Below, one piece after another: positions 8,530-15,925 of a stretch of 64,000 nt of DNA (position 1 is its first letter; every line of letters starts with the position of its first letter). The translations under genes were made by a program, and so were the position numbers. The notes under the pieces were generated by a model. The model had not been told where the DNA came from. It searched no databases and saw only the letters and a program-made list of their open reading frames with translations. The stretch spans positions 868,001-932,000 of the forward strand of contig OY762261.2 in assembly GCA_963665405.2 (NCBI GenBank), in the 5' to 3' direction. Origin of the DNA: G963665405 sp963665405 (lineage in GTDB: Bacteria; Chloroflexota; Dehalococcoidia; Lucifugimonadales; G963665405).

Positions 8530-9651
8530 GTGTTTCGAATACGTACCGGACTGATCGTCTCGGCGCTGGTACTCCTGCTCGCCGTTACGGCGTGCTCCAG
8601 AGTAAGCAATCCGACGGGTTGGCCCGGCGGAGTGGTATCGGGCGACGCCATTCTTATCGGCAGCAGGGACGGCGAGCTGATCGCCCTCGACCTGGAGACC
8701 GGTACGTCCCTTTGGAGGCAGGAGCTTCCCCGCGAGGACGACCCCCAGGCGATATACGGGACTCCGGCCGTCTTCGATGGAACGGTGCTGGCTGGTGGCT
8801 ACGACGGTCTGCTCTACGCATTCGACGTGCTGGACGGCTCGCCGCAGTGGACAGAGCAGGTGGGGGAAGAAGGGTTTCCGATTGTCGGAGCCCCTCTCGT
8901 GTCCGGCGACACGGTGCTGGTCGGCTCGTCGGATGGCAACTTCTACGCGCTGAGCGCCAAGGACGGCTCGGAGATCTGGAGATTCCCGACCGGGAACAAG
9001 ATCTGGTCCACGCCGGCGGTGGCCGACGGCGTCGTATACTTTGGGTCTCTCGACAAGTTCGTCTACGCCCTGAGGATCGCGGATGGCTCCGAGCTCTGGC
9101 AATTCCCGGCCGGCGGAGCGGTGACCGCCGCTCCCGTCGTAGCCGGTGGGCGAGTCTACTTCGGCGCCTTCGACGGAAACTTCTATGCCGTCGATGCACA
9201 GACGGGACTCGAGGTCTGGCGGTTCGATGAGACCGGGGGCTGGTTCTGGGCGTCGGCGGTCGCGACCGAAACTGCGATTTACGCTCCCAACATGGACGGC
9301 CATCTGTATGCCCTGGACCTCCGCACCGGGTCCCTGCTCTGGGACCTCGAGACGGACGGATCGATTGTAAGCTCGCCTGTCATCGTAGACGACAAGATCG
9401 CGGTGGCCTCGGACGATGGACGCCTCCGCATCGCCAGATTGGCCGACGGGTTTACCGTCGGGCAGTGCAACATCGGGGGCAAGCTCCGGACTCCTCTGGC
9501 GGAGAGCGACGGGGTGGTGTTCTTCGGCGCCGATGACAACTCCATCCGTGCGCTGAGCATAAAGGCGAGCGGCAACCCGGACGAGAAGTGGCGCCCATTC
9601 TTCACCGACAAAGAAGACCAATCGGCCGCCGGCCCGCCGGCCGCCTGCTAG
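8530..9651 (+). CDS. PQQ-type beta-propeller lipoprotein (BamB-like architecture)
   Basis: This is a predicted exported lipoprotein. A hydrophobic signal (GLIVSALVLLLAVTAC) ends in a lipobox cysteine, so the protein should be anchored outside the cytoplasmic membrane. The rest is a chain of WRQ/WRF-type PQQ-like blades, each with the pattern G.(L/F)YALD..TG...W. GTG at 8530 was chosen because it puts the signal peptide at the N-terminus. A TTG at 8485 in the same frame would add 15 residues and has its GGAG directly adjacent. It lies between yidD and yidC, which suggests a role in folding or assembly of exported proteins, as for the similarly shaped BamB. That role is inference. Confidence 0.8.
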   Translation: MFRIRTGLIVSALVLLLAVTACSRVSNPTGWPGGVVSGDAILIGSRDGELIALDLETGTSLWRQELPREDDPQAIYGTPAVFDGTVLAGGYDGLLYAFDVLDGSPQWTEQVGEEGFPIVGAPLVSGDTVLVGSSDGNFYALSAKDGSEIWRFPTGNKIWSTPAVADGVVYFGSLDKFVYALRIADGSELWQFPAGGAVTAAPVVAGGRVYFGAFDGNFYAVDAQTGLEVWRFDETGGWFWASAVATETAIYAPNMDGHLYALDLRTGSLLWDLETDGSIVSSPVIVDDKIAVASDDGRLRIARLADGFTVGQCNIGGKLRTPLAESDGVVFFGADDNSIRALSIKASGNPDEKWRPFFTDKEDQSAAGPPAAC

Positions 9652-9670
9652 ACGAGATCGAGCGTAGACC

Positions 9671-10597
9671 GTGGAAGTAATCATAGACATCTGGAACGCT
9701 GCCATCATCAGGCCGATGATCAACAGCCTGATCATGATATATACCTACACGGTCAGCAACTTCGGCATCAGCATCATCTTCTTCACGATTCTGATCAGGC
9801 TCGTTCTGGTGCCTCTGACCGTGAAGCAGAGCCGGCAGATGAAGGCCATGTCGGCGCTCCAACCCAAGCTGAAGGAGATCCAGGAGAAGTACAAGAACGA
9901 CCGGCAGCGGGCGTCCAAGGAGACGATGTCCCTCTACAGGCAGCAGGGGGTCAACCCCCTCGGCTGCCTCGGGCCGCTGTTCATTCAGTTCCCGATCTGG
10001 ATAGGGCTGTACCAGTCGATCATCCAGACCCTGCCGTCCACTCCTGAGAGGCTTGCCGACCTCTCACGGCACCTCTACTCGTGGCTGCCGCAGGTCCACG
10101 AAGTCGTGCCGCTGAACGGGCAGTTCCTATGGCTGGACCTGGCCTTCCCGGACCCAAGCCCCATCGTCCTGCCGCTTCTGGTCGGCGCGTCGATGTGGCT
10201 GATGCAGAAGATGACGACGATGCCGTCCGGGAGCGCTACTCAGGAATCGACCAACCGGATGATGCTGTGGATGATGCCGGTGATGTTTGGGTTCTTCACA
10301 CTGAACTTCCCGAGCGGGCTGGCGCTGTACTGGATCGTCTCCAACATCATAGGAGTGGTGATACAGGGATTCGTCACCGGCTGGGGACCGCTGCTGAAAT
10401 TGATTCCGGCAACTCGTCCAAAAGATGCGATCCCGGCTCCCGCCGTCGTGCCCGCGGCGGAGGAGCCAGCAACGGTAGAGGAGACAGCGACGCATGCAGA
10501 CAATAGAAACGACGGCCAAAACGCCCGAGGAGGCTATAGAGCTCGCTCTAAAGGAGCTCGACGTAGATCGCGAGGAGGTAGAGGTAGACGTCGTTAG
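9671..10597 (+). CDS. yidC: Membrane protein insertase YidC/Oxa1/SpoIIIJ
   Basis: This inserts and folds membrane proteins, alone or with SecYEG. The 308 residues show the short Gram-positive form without a large periplasmic domain. TM1 (MIYTYTVSNFGISIIFFTIL) is followed by the positively charged arginine of the substrate groove in LIRLVLVPLTVKQS, the cytoplasmic coiled region LQPKLKEIQEKYKND, then further membrane helices and the NFPSGLALYWIVSN signature. The start is GTG. The C-terminal tail is unusually Arg/Gly-rich (about 35 residues) and is encoded over the 5' end of jag in another frame, a 104 bp overlap. Confidence 0.95.
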   Translation: MEVIIDIWNAAIIRPMINSLIMIYTYTVSNFGISIIFFTILIRLVLVPLTVKQSRQMKAMSALQPKLKEIQEKYKNDRQRASKETMSLYRQQGVNPLGCLGPLFIQFPIWIGLYQSIIQTLPSTPERLADLSRHLYSWLPQVHEVVPLNGQFLWLDLAFPDPSPIVLPLLVGASMWLMQKMTTMPSGSATQESTNRMMLWMMPVMFGFFTLNFPSGLALYWIVSNIIGVVIQGFVTGWGPLLKLIPATRPKDAIPAPAVVPAAEEPATVEETATHADNRNDGQNARGGYRARSKGARRRSRGGRGRRR

Positions 10598-11159
10598 CCG
10601 GGGTAAGCCTGGCATCCTCGGGATCGGCTCTGAGCCGGCAAAGGTTCGGGTCACCGTCCTGGAATCACCAACGGACACCGTAAAGGTGGCAACCTCAGCG
10701 CTGAACCAGCTCATCTCCGGGATGGGGGTCGCCGCCGTGGCTCACCTCAGACAGGCCCAGAGCGAGGGGGTCGGCGGCCCCGTCTTCGATATCGATGGTG
10801 ACGACTCGGGGCTTCTCATCGGGCGGCGAGGGGAGACCCTTCGCGCGCTGCACTTCCTTGTCAACCTGATCGCCGGGGCTCAGCTCGGGGAAAACCCCAG
10901 CATCCAGATAGACGTCGCCGGCTACATGGATCGCAGATACAAGTCGCTGACCAATCTGGCACTGAACATCGCCAGCAGAGTGGCGGGATCGGGCCAGCCG
11001 ATTACACTCGAGCCCATGCCCCCGAACGAGCGCAGGGCCGTCCACGTGGCCCTGGCAGAGCATCAAGACGTGACGACCGAGAGCATCGGGGCGGGGGACG
11101 GCCGCCAGGTCGTCGTTCGGCCCAGGTCGGAGCAGCAGGACAGCTATGACGGCCCCTGA
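10494..11159 (+). CDS. jag: Jag/SpoIIIJ-associated RNA-binding protein (KhpB type)
   Basis: This is a cytoplasmic RNA-binding protein usually made with YidC. It contains Jag_N (residues 1-52, ending GKPGILGIGSEPAKVRVTV), a KH domain with the GLLIGRRGETL loop near residues 103-115, and an R3H domain near 150-205 (MPPNERRAVHVAL). The ATG at 10494 is the canonical start of Jag_N even though it lies 104 bp inside yidC. Its own 3' end overlaps a small downstream ORF by 14 bp. In Firmicutes the equivalent protein affects cell division and sRNA networks; the role here is assumed to be similar. Confidence 0.93.
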   Translation: MQTIETTAKTPEEAIELALKELDVDREEVEVDVVSRGKPGILGIGSEPAKVRVTVLESPTDTVKVATSALNQLISGMGVAAVAHLRQAQSEGVGGPVFDIDGDDSGLLIGRRGETLRALHFLVNLIAGAQLGENPSIQIDVAGYMDRRYKSLTNLALNIASRVAGSGQPITLEPMPPNERRAVHVALAEHQDVTTESIGAGDGRQVVVRPRSEQQDSYDGP

Positions 11160-11334
11160 AAAAGAGTCCTCCCGAGGCGAGATCGCCAGGCCTCTTAGAC
11201 GGCGTGCCGAGGAGATGTGGGGGCGCGAGCGGGCCGAGGCGATGTCGTCCGTTATCGACGAGGTCGCGTCCAACATGTGGGAGGTCGCCAGGCGGCCCTC
11301 ACGGCCCCACGAGGAGCCCGGCTTCTTTCTATAG
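11146..11334 (+). CDS. Small conserved-looking hypothetical protein
   Basis: This is a 62-residue soluble, charged, helical protein. The start ATG sits in the last codons of jag (ATGACGGCCCCTGA), an arrangement typical of translational coupling. It contains LRRRAEEMWGRERAEAMSSV and ends in EEPGFFL. Its stop overlaps the convergent rph stop by 6 bp, so the ORF fills the gap exactly. I do not recognise a domain. Position and codon use make it likely to be real, but the function is unknown. Confidence 0.5.
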   Translation: MTAPEKESSRGEIARPLRRRAEEMWGRERAEAMSSVIDEVASNMWEVARRPSRPHEEPGFFL

Positions 11335-12060
11335 CTGCGACAGAGTCCCGATCGCGCGTCTCTGCTCTTCGAACAGCCGGGCCGCCCCAGCGATTGCCGT
11401 CTCCAGCACCTGATCGAGCGCGTCCCTGGAGAAGGGCCCCCGCTCGCCCGTACCCTGGACCTCCACGAGCTCTCCCGCGTCGGTGAGCACGAGATTGAAG
11501 TCGGCGTCGGCCCGGAAGTCCTCTTCGTAGCACAGGTCCAGGATGACCTGGCCGTCTATCAGACCCACGCTCGTTGCCGCGACGGCCGCGCTTAGCGGAA
11601 TCGAGCGTATCTTGTTGCGCTTCTTCAACGTGTCCAGCGCCTGGTAGAGGGCGACATAGGCCCCGGTGATCGCCGTGGTACGGGTCCCACCGTCGGCCTG
11701 GAGGACGTCACAATCGACGGTGAGGGTGATCTCGCCCAGCTTTTCCAGGTCCACCACCGCGCGTAACGAGCGGCCGATCAGCCGCTCAATCTCCTGGCTG
11801 CGCCCCCTCGGGCGCCCACTCTTCGATTCTCTGGGGTTTCTCGTGACGGTCGACCTGGGGAGCATCCCGTATTCGGCGGTGACCCATCCCCGGCCTGCAC
11901 CGCGCATGAACTGCGGGACTCCCTCCTCGACGCTGACCGCGCACAGGACGCGGGTCTGACCCGACTCGATCAGCACCGATCCCTCGGCAAAGGTCTGCGC
12001 GCCCAGCGTAATCGTCGTCGGCCTCAGCTCATCGGCCGCCCGGCCGTCTGGCCTGATCAC
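11329..12060 (-). CDS. rph: Ribonuclease PH
   Basis: This is a phosphate-dependent 3'-5' exoribonuclease that trims tRNA 3' ends. The 243 residues are the standard length. The opening RPDGRAADELRP, GWVTAEYGMLPRST, the phosphate-site region with RGRSQEIERLIGRSLRAVVD, and DCDVLQADGGTRTTAITGA are all conserved. It is transcribed leftward from an extended -10 promoter about 40 bp upstream. The start codon and promoter lie inside copy 1 of a 110 bp direct repeat whose second copy carries the comEC 3' end, suggesting that rph and comEC were once adjacent. Confidence 0.95.
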   Translation of the reverse strand: MIRPDGRAADELRPTTITLGAQTFAEGSVLIESGQTRVLCAVSVEEGVPQFMRGAGRGWVTAEYGMLPRSTVTRNPRESKSGRPRGRSQEIERLIGRSLRAVVDLEKLGEITLTVDCDVLQADGGTRTTAITGAYVALYQALDTLKKRNKIRSIPLSAAVAATSVGLIDGQVILDLCYEEDFRADADFNLVLTDAGELVEVQGTGERGPFSRDALDQVLETAIAGAARLFEEQRRAIGTLSQL

Positions 12061-12156
12061 AGCTACCCTCCCTCGTGGTTTGCACGACGGTTGGGGAGTA
12101 TAGCACAGACGGACTCTGCGTTCCCGCCGATCAATGCTGTGTTATCAGGTCCAGCC
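12044..12156. repeat. Direct repeat copy 1: duplicated rph/comEC junction
   Basis: This 113 bp copy matches 12644-12754 with a few substitutions and small indels. It contains the functional rph start and promoter plus a relic of the comEC 3' end: read on the minus strand, RLDLITQH and a stop, against RLDLITEH and a stop in the real gene. The sequence beyond 12156 is not comEC. Confidence 0.88.
12097..12105 (-). promoter_or_regulatory. Extended -10 promoter of rph
   Basis: On the minus strand the sequence reads TGC-TATACT, an extended -10 element, ending 37 bp before the rph start. No convincing -35 hexamer lies at the usual spacing. The same motif is present in repeat copy 2 (12696-12704), where it would drive only antisense RNA across the end of the small membrane-protein gene. 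Confidence 0.55.
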
Positions 12157-12255
12157 GCACCCACCTGAACCCCCGTGCAGTCGGCTCTCTGTGTCCTCGA
12201 GAAAAACGGAAAGGTCACCGAAGTACTTATTCGTTAGTGAAGGAGAGCAGTAGAG

Positions 12256-12702
12256 GTGCAGGAGGACGAACAGATACAGGACTCGGCTGCGCAGGGGGCG
12301 GACGAGCTAGAATTTCTTAGTATCCCTGAGGAGATGACCGGGGCACCAGTAGAGTCAGGTGTCACCGGGAGGCTTGCGGTTCAGGAGTTGGTACGAGCCT
12401 CCCTCGCGTTCACGTTCGCTGGACTCCTCTTCGTCACGGTAATCTTCGCGTTCCTTTCCACAGGTTCCGGCACCTGGGAGAATACTAAGGAACTTCTCCA
12501 GGTCCTGCTGCCAGCCGAGACGGCTCTCCTAGGATCAGCGGTGGGCTTCTACTTCGGCTCCCTGAGAAACTGGTCCCGGTCTCCGATTCAGTGTCTCCAG
12601 AATCTCCACCAGGTCGTCCGTCACTTCATAATCGAGTCCGTGTCCGTTGGCCTGATCACAGCTACCCCCCCTCGTGGTTCGCACGACGGTTGGGGAGTAT
12701 AG
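12256..12702 (+). CDS. Small two-helix membrane protein, C-terminus recruited from repeat
   Basis: This is a hypothetical 148-residue protein with an acidic N-terminus (1-35) and two predicted membrane helices near residues 47-67 (LAFTFAGLLFVTVIFAFL) and 80-102 (LLPAETALLGSAVGFYFGS). The GTG start has an AGGAGAG ribosome-binding site 8-9 bp upstream. From about residue 130 the reading frame runs into repeat copy 2, so the last 19 or so residues are coded by antisense rph leader sequence and are probably not native. It looks like a small cargo gene inserted between rph and comEC and cut at its 3' end. The function is unknown. Confidence 0.6.
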   Translation: MQEDEQIQDSAAQGADELEFLSIPEEMTGAPVESGVTGRLAVQELVRASLAFTFAGLLFVTVIFAFLSTGSGTWENTKELLQVLLPAETALLGSAVGFYFGSLRNWSRSPIQCLQNLHQVVRHFIIESVSVGLITATPPRGSHDGWGV

Positions 12703-12754
12703 CACAGACGGACTCCACGTTCCCACGATCAATGCTCCGTTATCAGGTCCAGCC
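12644..12754. repeat. Direct repeat copy 2: duplicated rph/comEC junction
   Basis: This 111 bp copy holds the functional end of comEC plus a non-coding relic of the rph start region (GCCTGATCACAGCTACC and the CTCGTGGTT stretch). Together with copy 1 it brackets 487 bp of unrelated sequence carrying the small membrane-protein gene. Confidence 0.88.
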
Positions 12755-15167
12755 TCCGGCCGTCGGTCACAAGCTCGACGGTCCCCCTCTCGGCCGTTAG
12801 CAGGATGAGGTCGTCCGGAACATAACGACTCAGCGTCTCCATCGCCTCTGCGTCCGGGTGTCCGAAGCGATTGTCCCTGCCCGCCGAGATCACCGCGACG
12901 TCCGGGCTGACCCGCTCGAGGAACCGTCTCGACGATGAGGCGCGGCTCCCGTGATGGCCGACCTTCAGGACGTTGCTCTCAATGTGGGAGCCTTCGCCGG
13001 CCAGGACCGCCTCGGTCTCGCTCTCGATGTCGCCGGTGAGCAGGAAGCTGATCTCCCCGTAGACCAGTCGCAGGACCACGGAAGCGTTGTTCAGGTCTGA
13101 GCCGGTGCCGAGGCCGAGCGCGTCCGGCGGACTCAATACCTCGATGACCAGGCCGTCGTCGAACTCGATCACCTGCCCCGCCCGGGCCTGGATGACGGAG
13201 GCATCCTCGGCGTCGATCGCCCGGCGCCACGCCTCGTAGCCGGCGCTAGCATAGTCGAAGCGGCGCTCGAGGATCATCTGGACGTCATACGCCTTCAGCA
13301 CCTCGAGGAGCCCGCCGACGTGATCGTCGTGGGCGTGGGTCAACACCACCAATTCGACACTGCGGTCTCTGAACGGCATCCTTTCGCCGAGGAGCCTGAC
13401 CGCCGCCATCGGGTCCGGCCCGCCATCCACCAGGATCTGGCTCCCCCCGGGCGTCGTGATCAGCACCGCGTCCCCCTGGCCAACGTCGAGGAACGCTACG
13501 TGAAGCCTGCCGTCGGGCAACGACAGGATCGCGATCCAGACCAGGGCCCCTGCCACCCCTACAAGCGTGACCATCCACCACGGCAGCACCGGGCGGCCGT
13601 CAGGCCCGCGAGCGAGGCCTTTCACTCTCAGTGCCGGCGACCCGGAACGAGCCCGCCCGATGACGCCCCGCCATATAGCCAATCCCAGGAGCCCGTAGTA
13701 CGCCCACACGAGCGCCGCTGGCATCGAGGCCACCTGGACCGACGCCCCCGGCACCTTCGCGAACAGGCCAACGACTCCCGTTACGTACGAGGTCGACGCC
13801 CAGGCCAGCCATCCGAGCGGCGCCCCCGCCCCGGTGCTCGCCAGCCCCACAAGCCCGGCCGCCGCCTGAGTCGTCAACACGAACGGCAGAGCCGGTAGCA
13901 CCATGAGGGTCGCCGGTAGCCCGAGCAACGGAACGTGGCCAAAGTAGTAGACGATCAGCGGCAGCGTCGACAGGGTCGCAGCCACCGTCACGGCGACCAT
14001 GTTGGCCAGCAGCGCGCTCCACGATCCGGCCCGGTCATGGACACCAGGAGAGATGCCGGCCAGCGACCGAAGCCTGGTGCCCAGTGGCTCCGCGATCACA
14101 GCTATTCCGGCTACCGCGGCGAAGCTGAGCTGGAAGGACACGGTCCACAGGATGTCCGGGTCAACCGCCACCATGAGGGCCGCGGCGAACCCGAGGGCCG
14201 GCAGCACGCTTCTGGGCCGTCCCACCAGGAGAGCCGCGAGGTAGACGCTGCCCATGATGGCGGCTCTGGTCACCGACGGCGACATCCCCGATATGAGCGC
14301 GTAAAGCCAGACGGCCACGACCGGCATCAGTAGATAAAGGTGACGCCGGCGACCGAAGACACGTGCGCTCATCGCCAGAGTGAGGCCGAGCAGGATCCCA
14401 ACGTGGAGGCCCGAGATTGCCAGGATATGCGACGTACCCGTCCGTCGAAAGCTGTCGACCTGCTCATCCGGGAGGTCGTCACGCAGACCGAGAAGGAGCG
14501 CCTTCCCCATTGCGGCCTGGGGCGCCTGCATCACCCGGCCGAGGGAGCCGGCCATACTGTGCCGAACGCCATACAGCCACTGGTAGAATCGGTTCCCGGC
14601 TCCTTCTGCCACAAGCCTGACGTCCGGAAAAGACATCACCGTATCGATGCCCTGCCTGGCCAGGAATGCCGGGTAGTCGAACTCCACCAGCCTCGGCGGT
14701 GCTTCGAGGATTCCGTCTAGCTCCAACCGGTCGCCGTAACGGAAGTGGGGCAGGTCCCGCAGCGCCGCAATCTCCGGCGTCGGACGGAGAGTGACCAGCA
14801 CGAGTCCCGACACGGCTAGCCGCTCGCCTTCCCTGGTGAGCGCGTCGACGCTCAGCCTCAGCCGGGTCCAAGAGCCCGCTCTCTCCGGATCGCCCACGAC
14901 GGTCCCCTCGACGAGGACCTGCGTCCGTCCGTGGTACGTCGCGAGCTGGGACCCGGCATCCGGACCGCTCAGCCCGACTCGCCCCATCCCGGCGACCAGC
15001 ACCAGAAGCACGACGCCGGGCAAGAGGGCCCGCCGCTCCGCGGCAAGGAAGGCCAGTCCCAGGACGGCGGCGAGCGTGAAAAGGCCAACTGCAACGGGCG
15101 GTATCTCGAACGTCGAGGCTGCCACAATCCCAGCGAGCCAGGCTGCAGCCATGGACAGGAGAGTCAT
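12729..15167 (-). CDS. comEC: ComEC/Rec2-type DNA uptake channel
   Basis: This is a DNA internalisation channel of the competence machinery in the cytoplasmic membrane. The 812 residues hold an N-terminal membrane and OB-like region (1-190), the Competence domain with many helices and the signature THILAISGLHVGILLGL (near residue 250), and a C-terminal metallo-beta-lactamase-like domain (about 560-812) with LTHAHDDHVGGL and the later HHGSRAS motif. It may degrade the non-transported strand. comEA lies 55 bp upstream in the same direction, which makes a two-gene DNA-uptake unit. No pilus genes are in the window, so competence itself is inferred. Confidence 0.93.
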   Translation of the reverse strand: MTLLSMAAAWLAGIVAASTFEIPPVAVGLFTLAAVLGLAFLAAERRALLPGVVLLVLVAGMGRVGLSGPDAGSQLATYHGRTQVLVEGTVVGDPERAGSWTRLRLSVDALTREGERLAVSGLVLVTLRPTPEIAALRDLPHFRYGDRLELDGILEAPPRLVEFDYPAFLARQGIDTVMSFPDVRLVAEGAGNRFYQWLYGVRHSMAGSLGRVMQAPQAAMGKALLLGLRDDLPDEQVDSFRRTGTSHILAISGLHVGILLGLTLAMSARVFGRRRHLYLLMPVVAVWLYALISGMSPSVTRAAIMGSVYLAALLVGRPRSVLPALGFAAALMVAVDPDILWTVSFQLSFAAVAGIAVIAEPLGTRLRSLAGISPGVHDRAGSWSALLANMVAVTVAATLSTLPLIVYYFGHVPLLGLPATLMVLPALPFVLTTQAAAGLVGLASTGAGAPLGWLAWASTSYVTGVVGLFAKVPGASVQVASMPAALVWAYYGLLGLAIWRGVIGRARSGSPALRVKGLARGPDGRPVLPWWMVTLVGVAGALVWIAILSLPDGRLHVAFLDVGQGDAVLITTPGGSQILVDGGPDPMAAVRLLGERMPFRDRSVELVVLTHAHDDHVGGLLEVLKAYDVQMILERRFDYASAGYEAWRRAIDAEDASVIQARAGQVIEFDDGLVIEVLSPPDALGLGTGSDLNNASVVLRLVYGEISFLLTGDIESETEAVLAGEGSHIESNVLKVGHHGSRASSSRRFLERVSPDVAVISAGRDNRFGHPDAEAMETLSRYVPDDLILLTAERGTVELVTDGRRLDLITEH

Positions 15168-15222
15168 TCTGCACTCATGTGGAGGAGTCGCCCGAGCGCG
15201 CGTGGCGCTCGCGGAGCGTGCC

Positions 15223-15783
15223 CTACCGGGTCTCTACCAGGTCCCGTATCGCGTCGAGGGTACCCTGGCCGATGCCACGTATCGTCAGAAGCTCTTCGAT
15301 CTCCCCGAAAGGGCCGTTCGACTCGCGGTGCCTCACGATGGACTGCGCCTTGACCTCGCCGATTCCCGGCAGCGTCATGAGGTCGTCGAGGTCGGCCGAG
15401 TTCACGTCGATCTTGCCGGTCCGATCGCCGGCGGCGACCGCGGGCCTCTCCGAGTCCTCGCCAACGGTGGGGATGTACCAGTAGTCCTCGTCCTTGACCC
15501 GGACCGCTAGGTTCACGGCATCAAGGTCCGCGGCGCCGGTGGGACCGCCGGCCGCTTCAATGGCCTCGGCAAGCCGGTCCCCGTCCGACATCTCGTACAC
15601 ACCGGGACTGCGAACCGCGCCTGCGACGTAGACCTTCAGCTCGCTCTCGACCTCGGCGGTAGCGGTCGGCAGCGTCACTTCGATGCGCGCCCCCGGCGAC
15701 GAGCCACGGATGAGCACCACCGCCGCCCCGGAGACCACGGCGACTACGGCAGCCAGTACGAGCACCAGAGAGACGGACCTCAT
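15223..15783 (-). CDS. comEA: ComEA-type DNA receptor (SLBB + helix-hairpin-helix)
   Basis: This is a membrane-anchored double-stranded-DNA receptor that feeds ComEC. From the ATG at 15783 (GAGG ribosome-binding site) it has one N-terminal membrane segment (SLVLVLAAVVAVVSGAAVVL), a linker, an SLBB domain (VYVAGAVRSPGVYEM, residues about 50-115) and a C-terminal tandem helix-hairpin-helix (IDVNSADLDDLMTLPGIGEV). The frame is open to 15858, but that longer start would put 25 polar residues ahead of the membrane segment and overlap the promoter. It is first in the comEA-comEC unit. Confidence 0.92.
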   Translation of the reverse strand: MRSVSLVLVLAAVVAVVSGAAVVLIRGSSPGARIEVTLPTATAEVESELKVYVAGAVRSPGVYEMSDGDRLAEAIEAAGGPTGAADLDAVNLAVRVKDEDYWYIPTVGEDSERPAVAAGDRTGKIDVNSADLDDLMTLPGIGEVKAQSIVRHRESNGPFGEIEELLTIRGIGQGTLDAIRDLVETR

Positions 15784-15811
15784 GGAGGCCTCACGAGCGG
15801 GGATTGTGGCA

Positions 15812-15877
15812 ACTATATTCGCGCCCGACGACACTGTCAACGGGCCCGTTGACAGCACCGGGTCACCCGCTTACAGT
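15812..15877. promoter_or_regulatory. Back-to-back divergent promoters sharing a perfect 20-bp palindrome
   Basis: TGTCAACGGGCCCGTTGACA at 15835-15854 is a perfect inverted repeat. Each end supplies a consensus -35 box. Leftward, TTGACA (15840-15835) and TATAGT (15817-15812) are 17 bp apart for comEA. Rightward, TTGACA (15849-15854) and TACAGT (15872-15877) are also 17 bp apart for the cyclase gene. The palindrome could be an operator that controls both genes at once. Confidence 0.75.
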
Positions 15878-15925
15878 CTCGTCGAGTGCAGCGGGATGAC
15901 GTTGCGGAACGGGAGGGACGGACAA

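Noticed and set aside
8224..9735. A 503-codon minus-strand frame over the beta-propeller gene
   Set aside because: It is antisense to a gene with clear repeats and a signal peptide. Low-complexity composition and no ribosome-binding site.
12044..12754. An insertion sequence between rph and comEC
   Set aside because: There is no transposase and no terminal inverted repeat; the 110-bp direct repeats are derived from the flanking genes.
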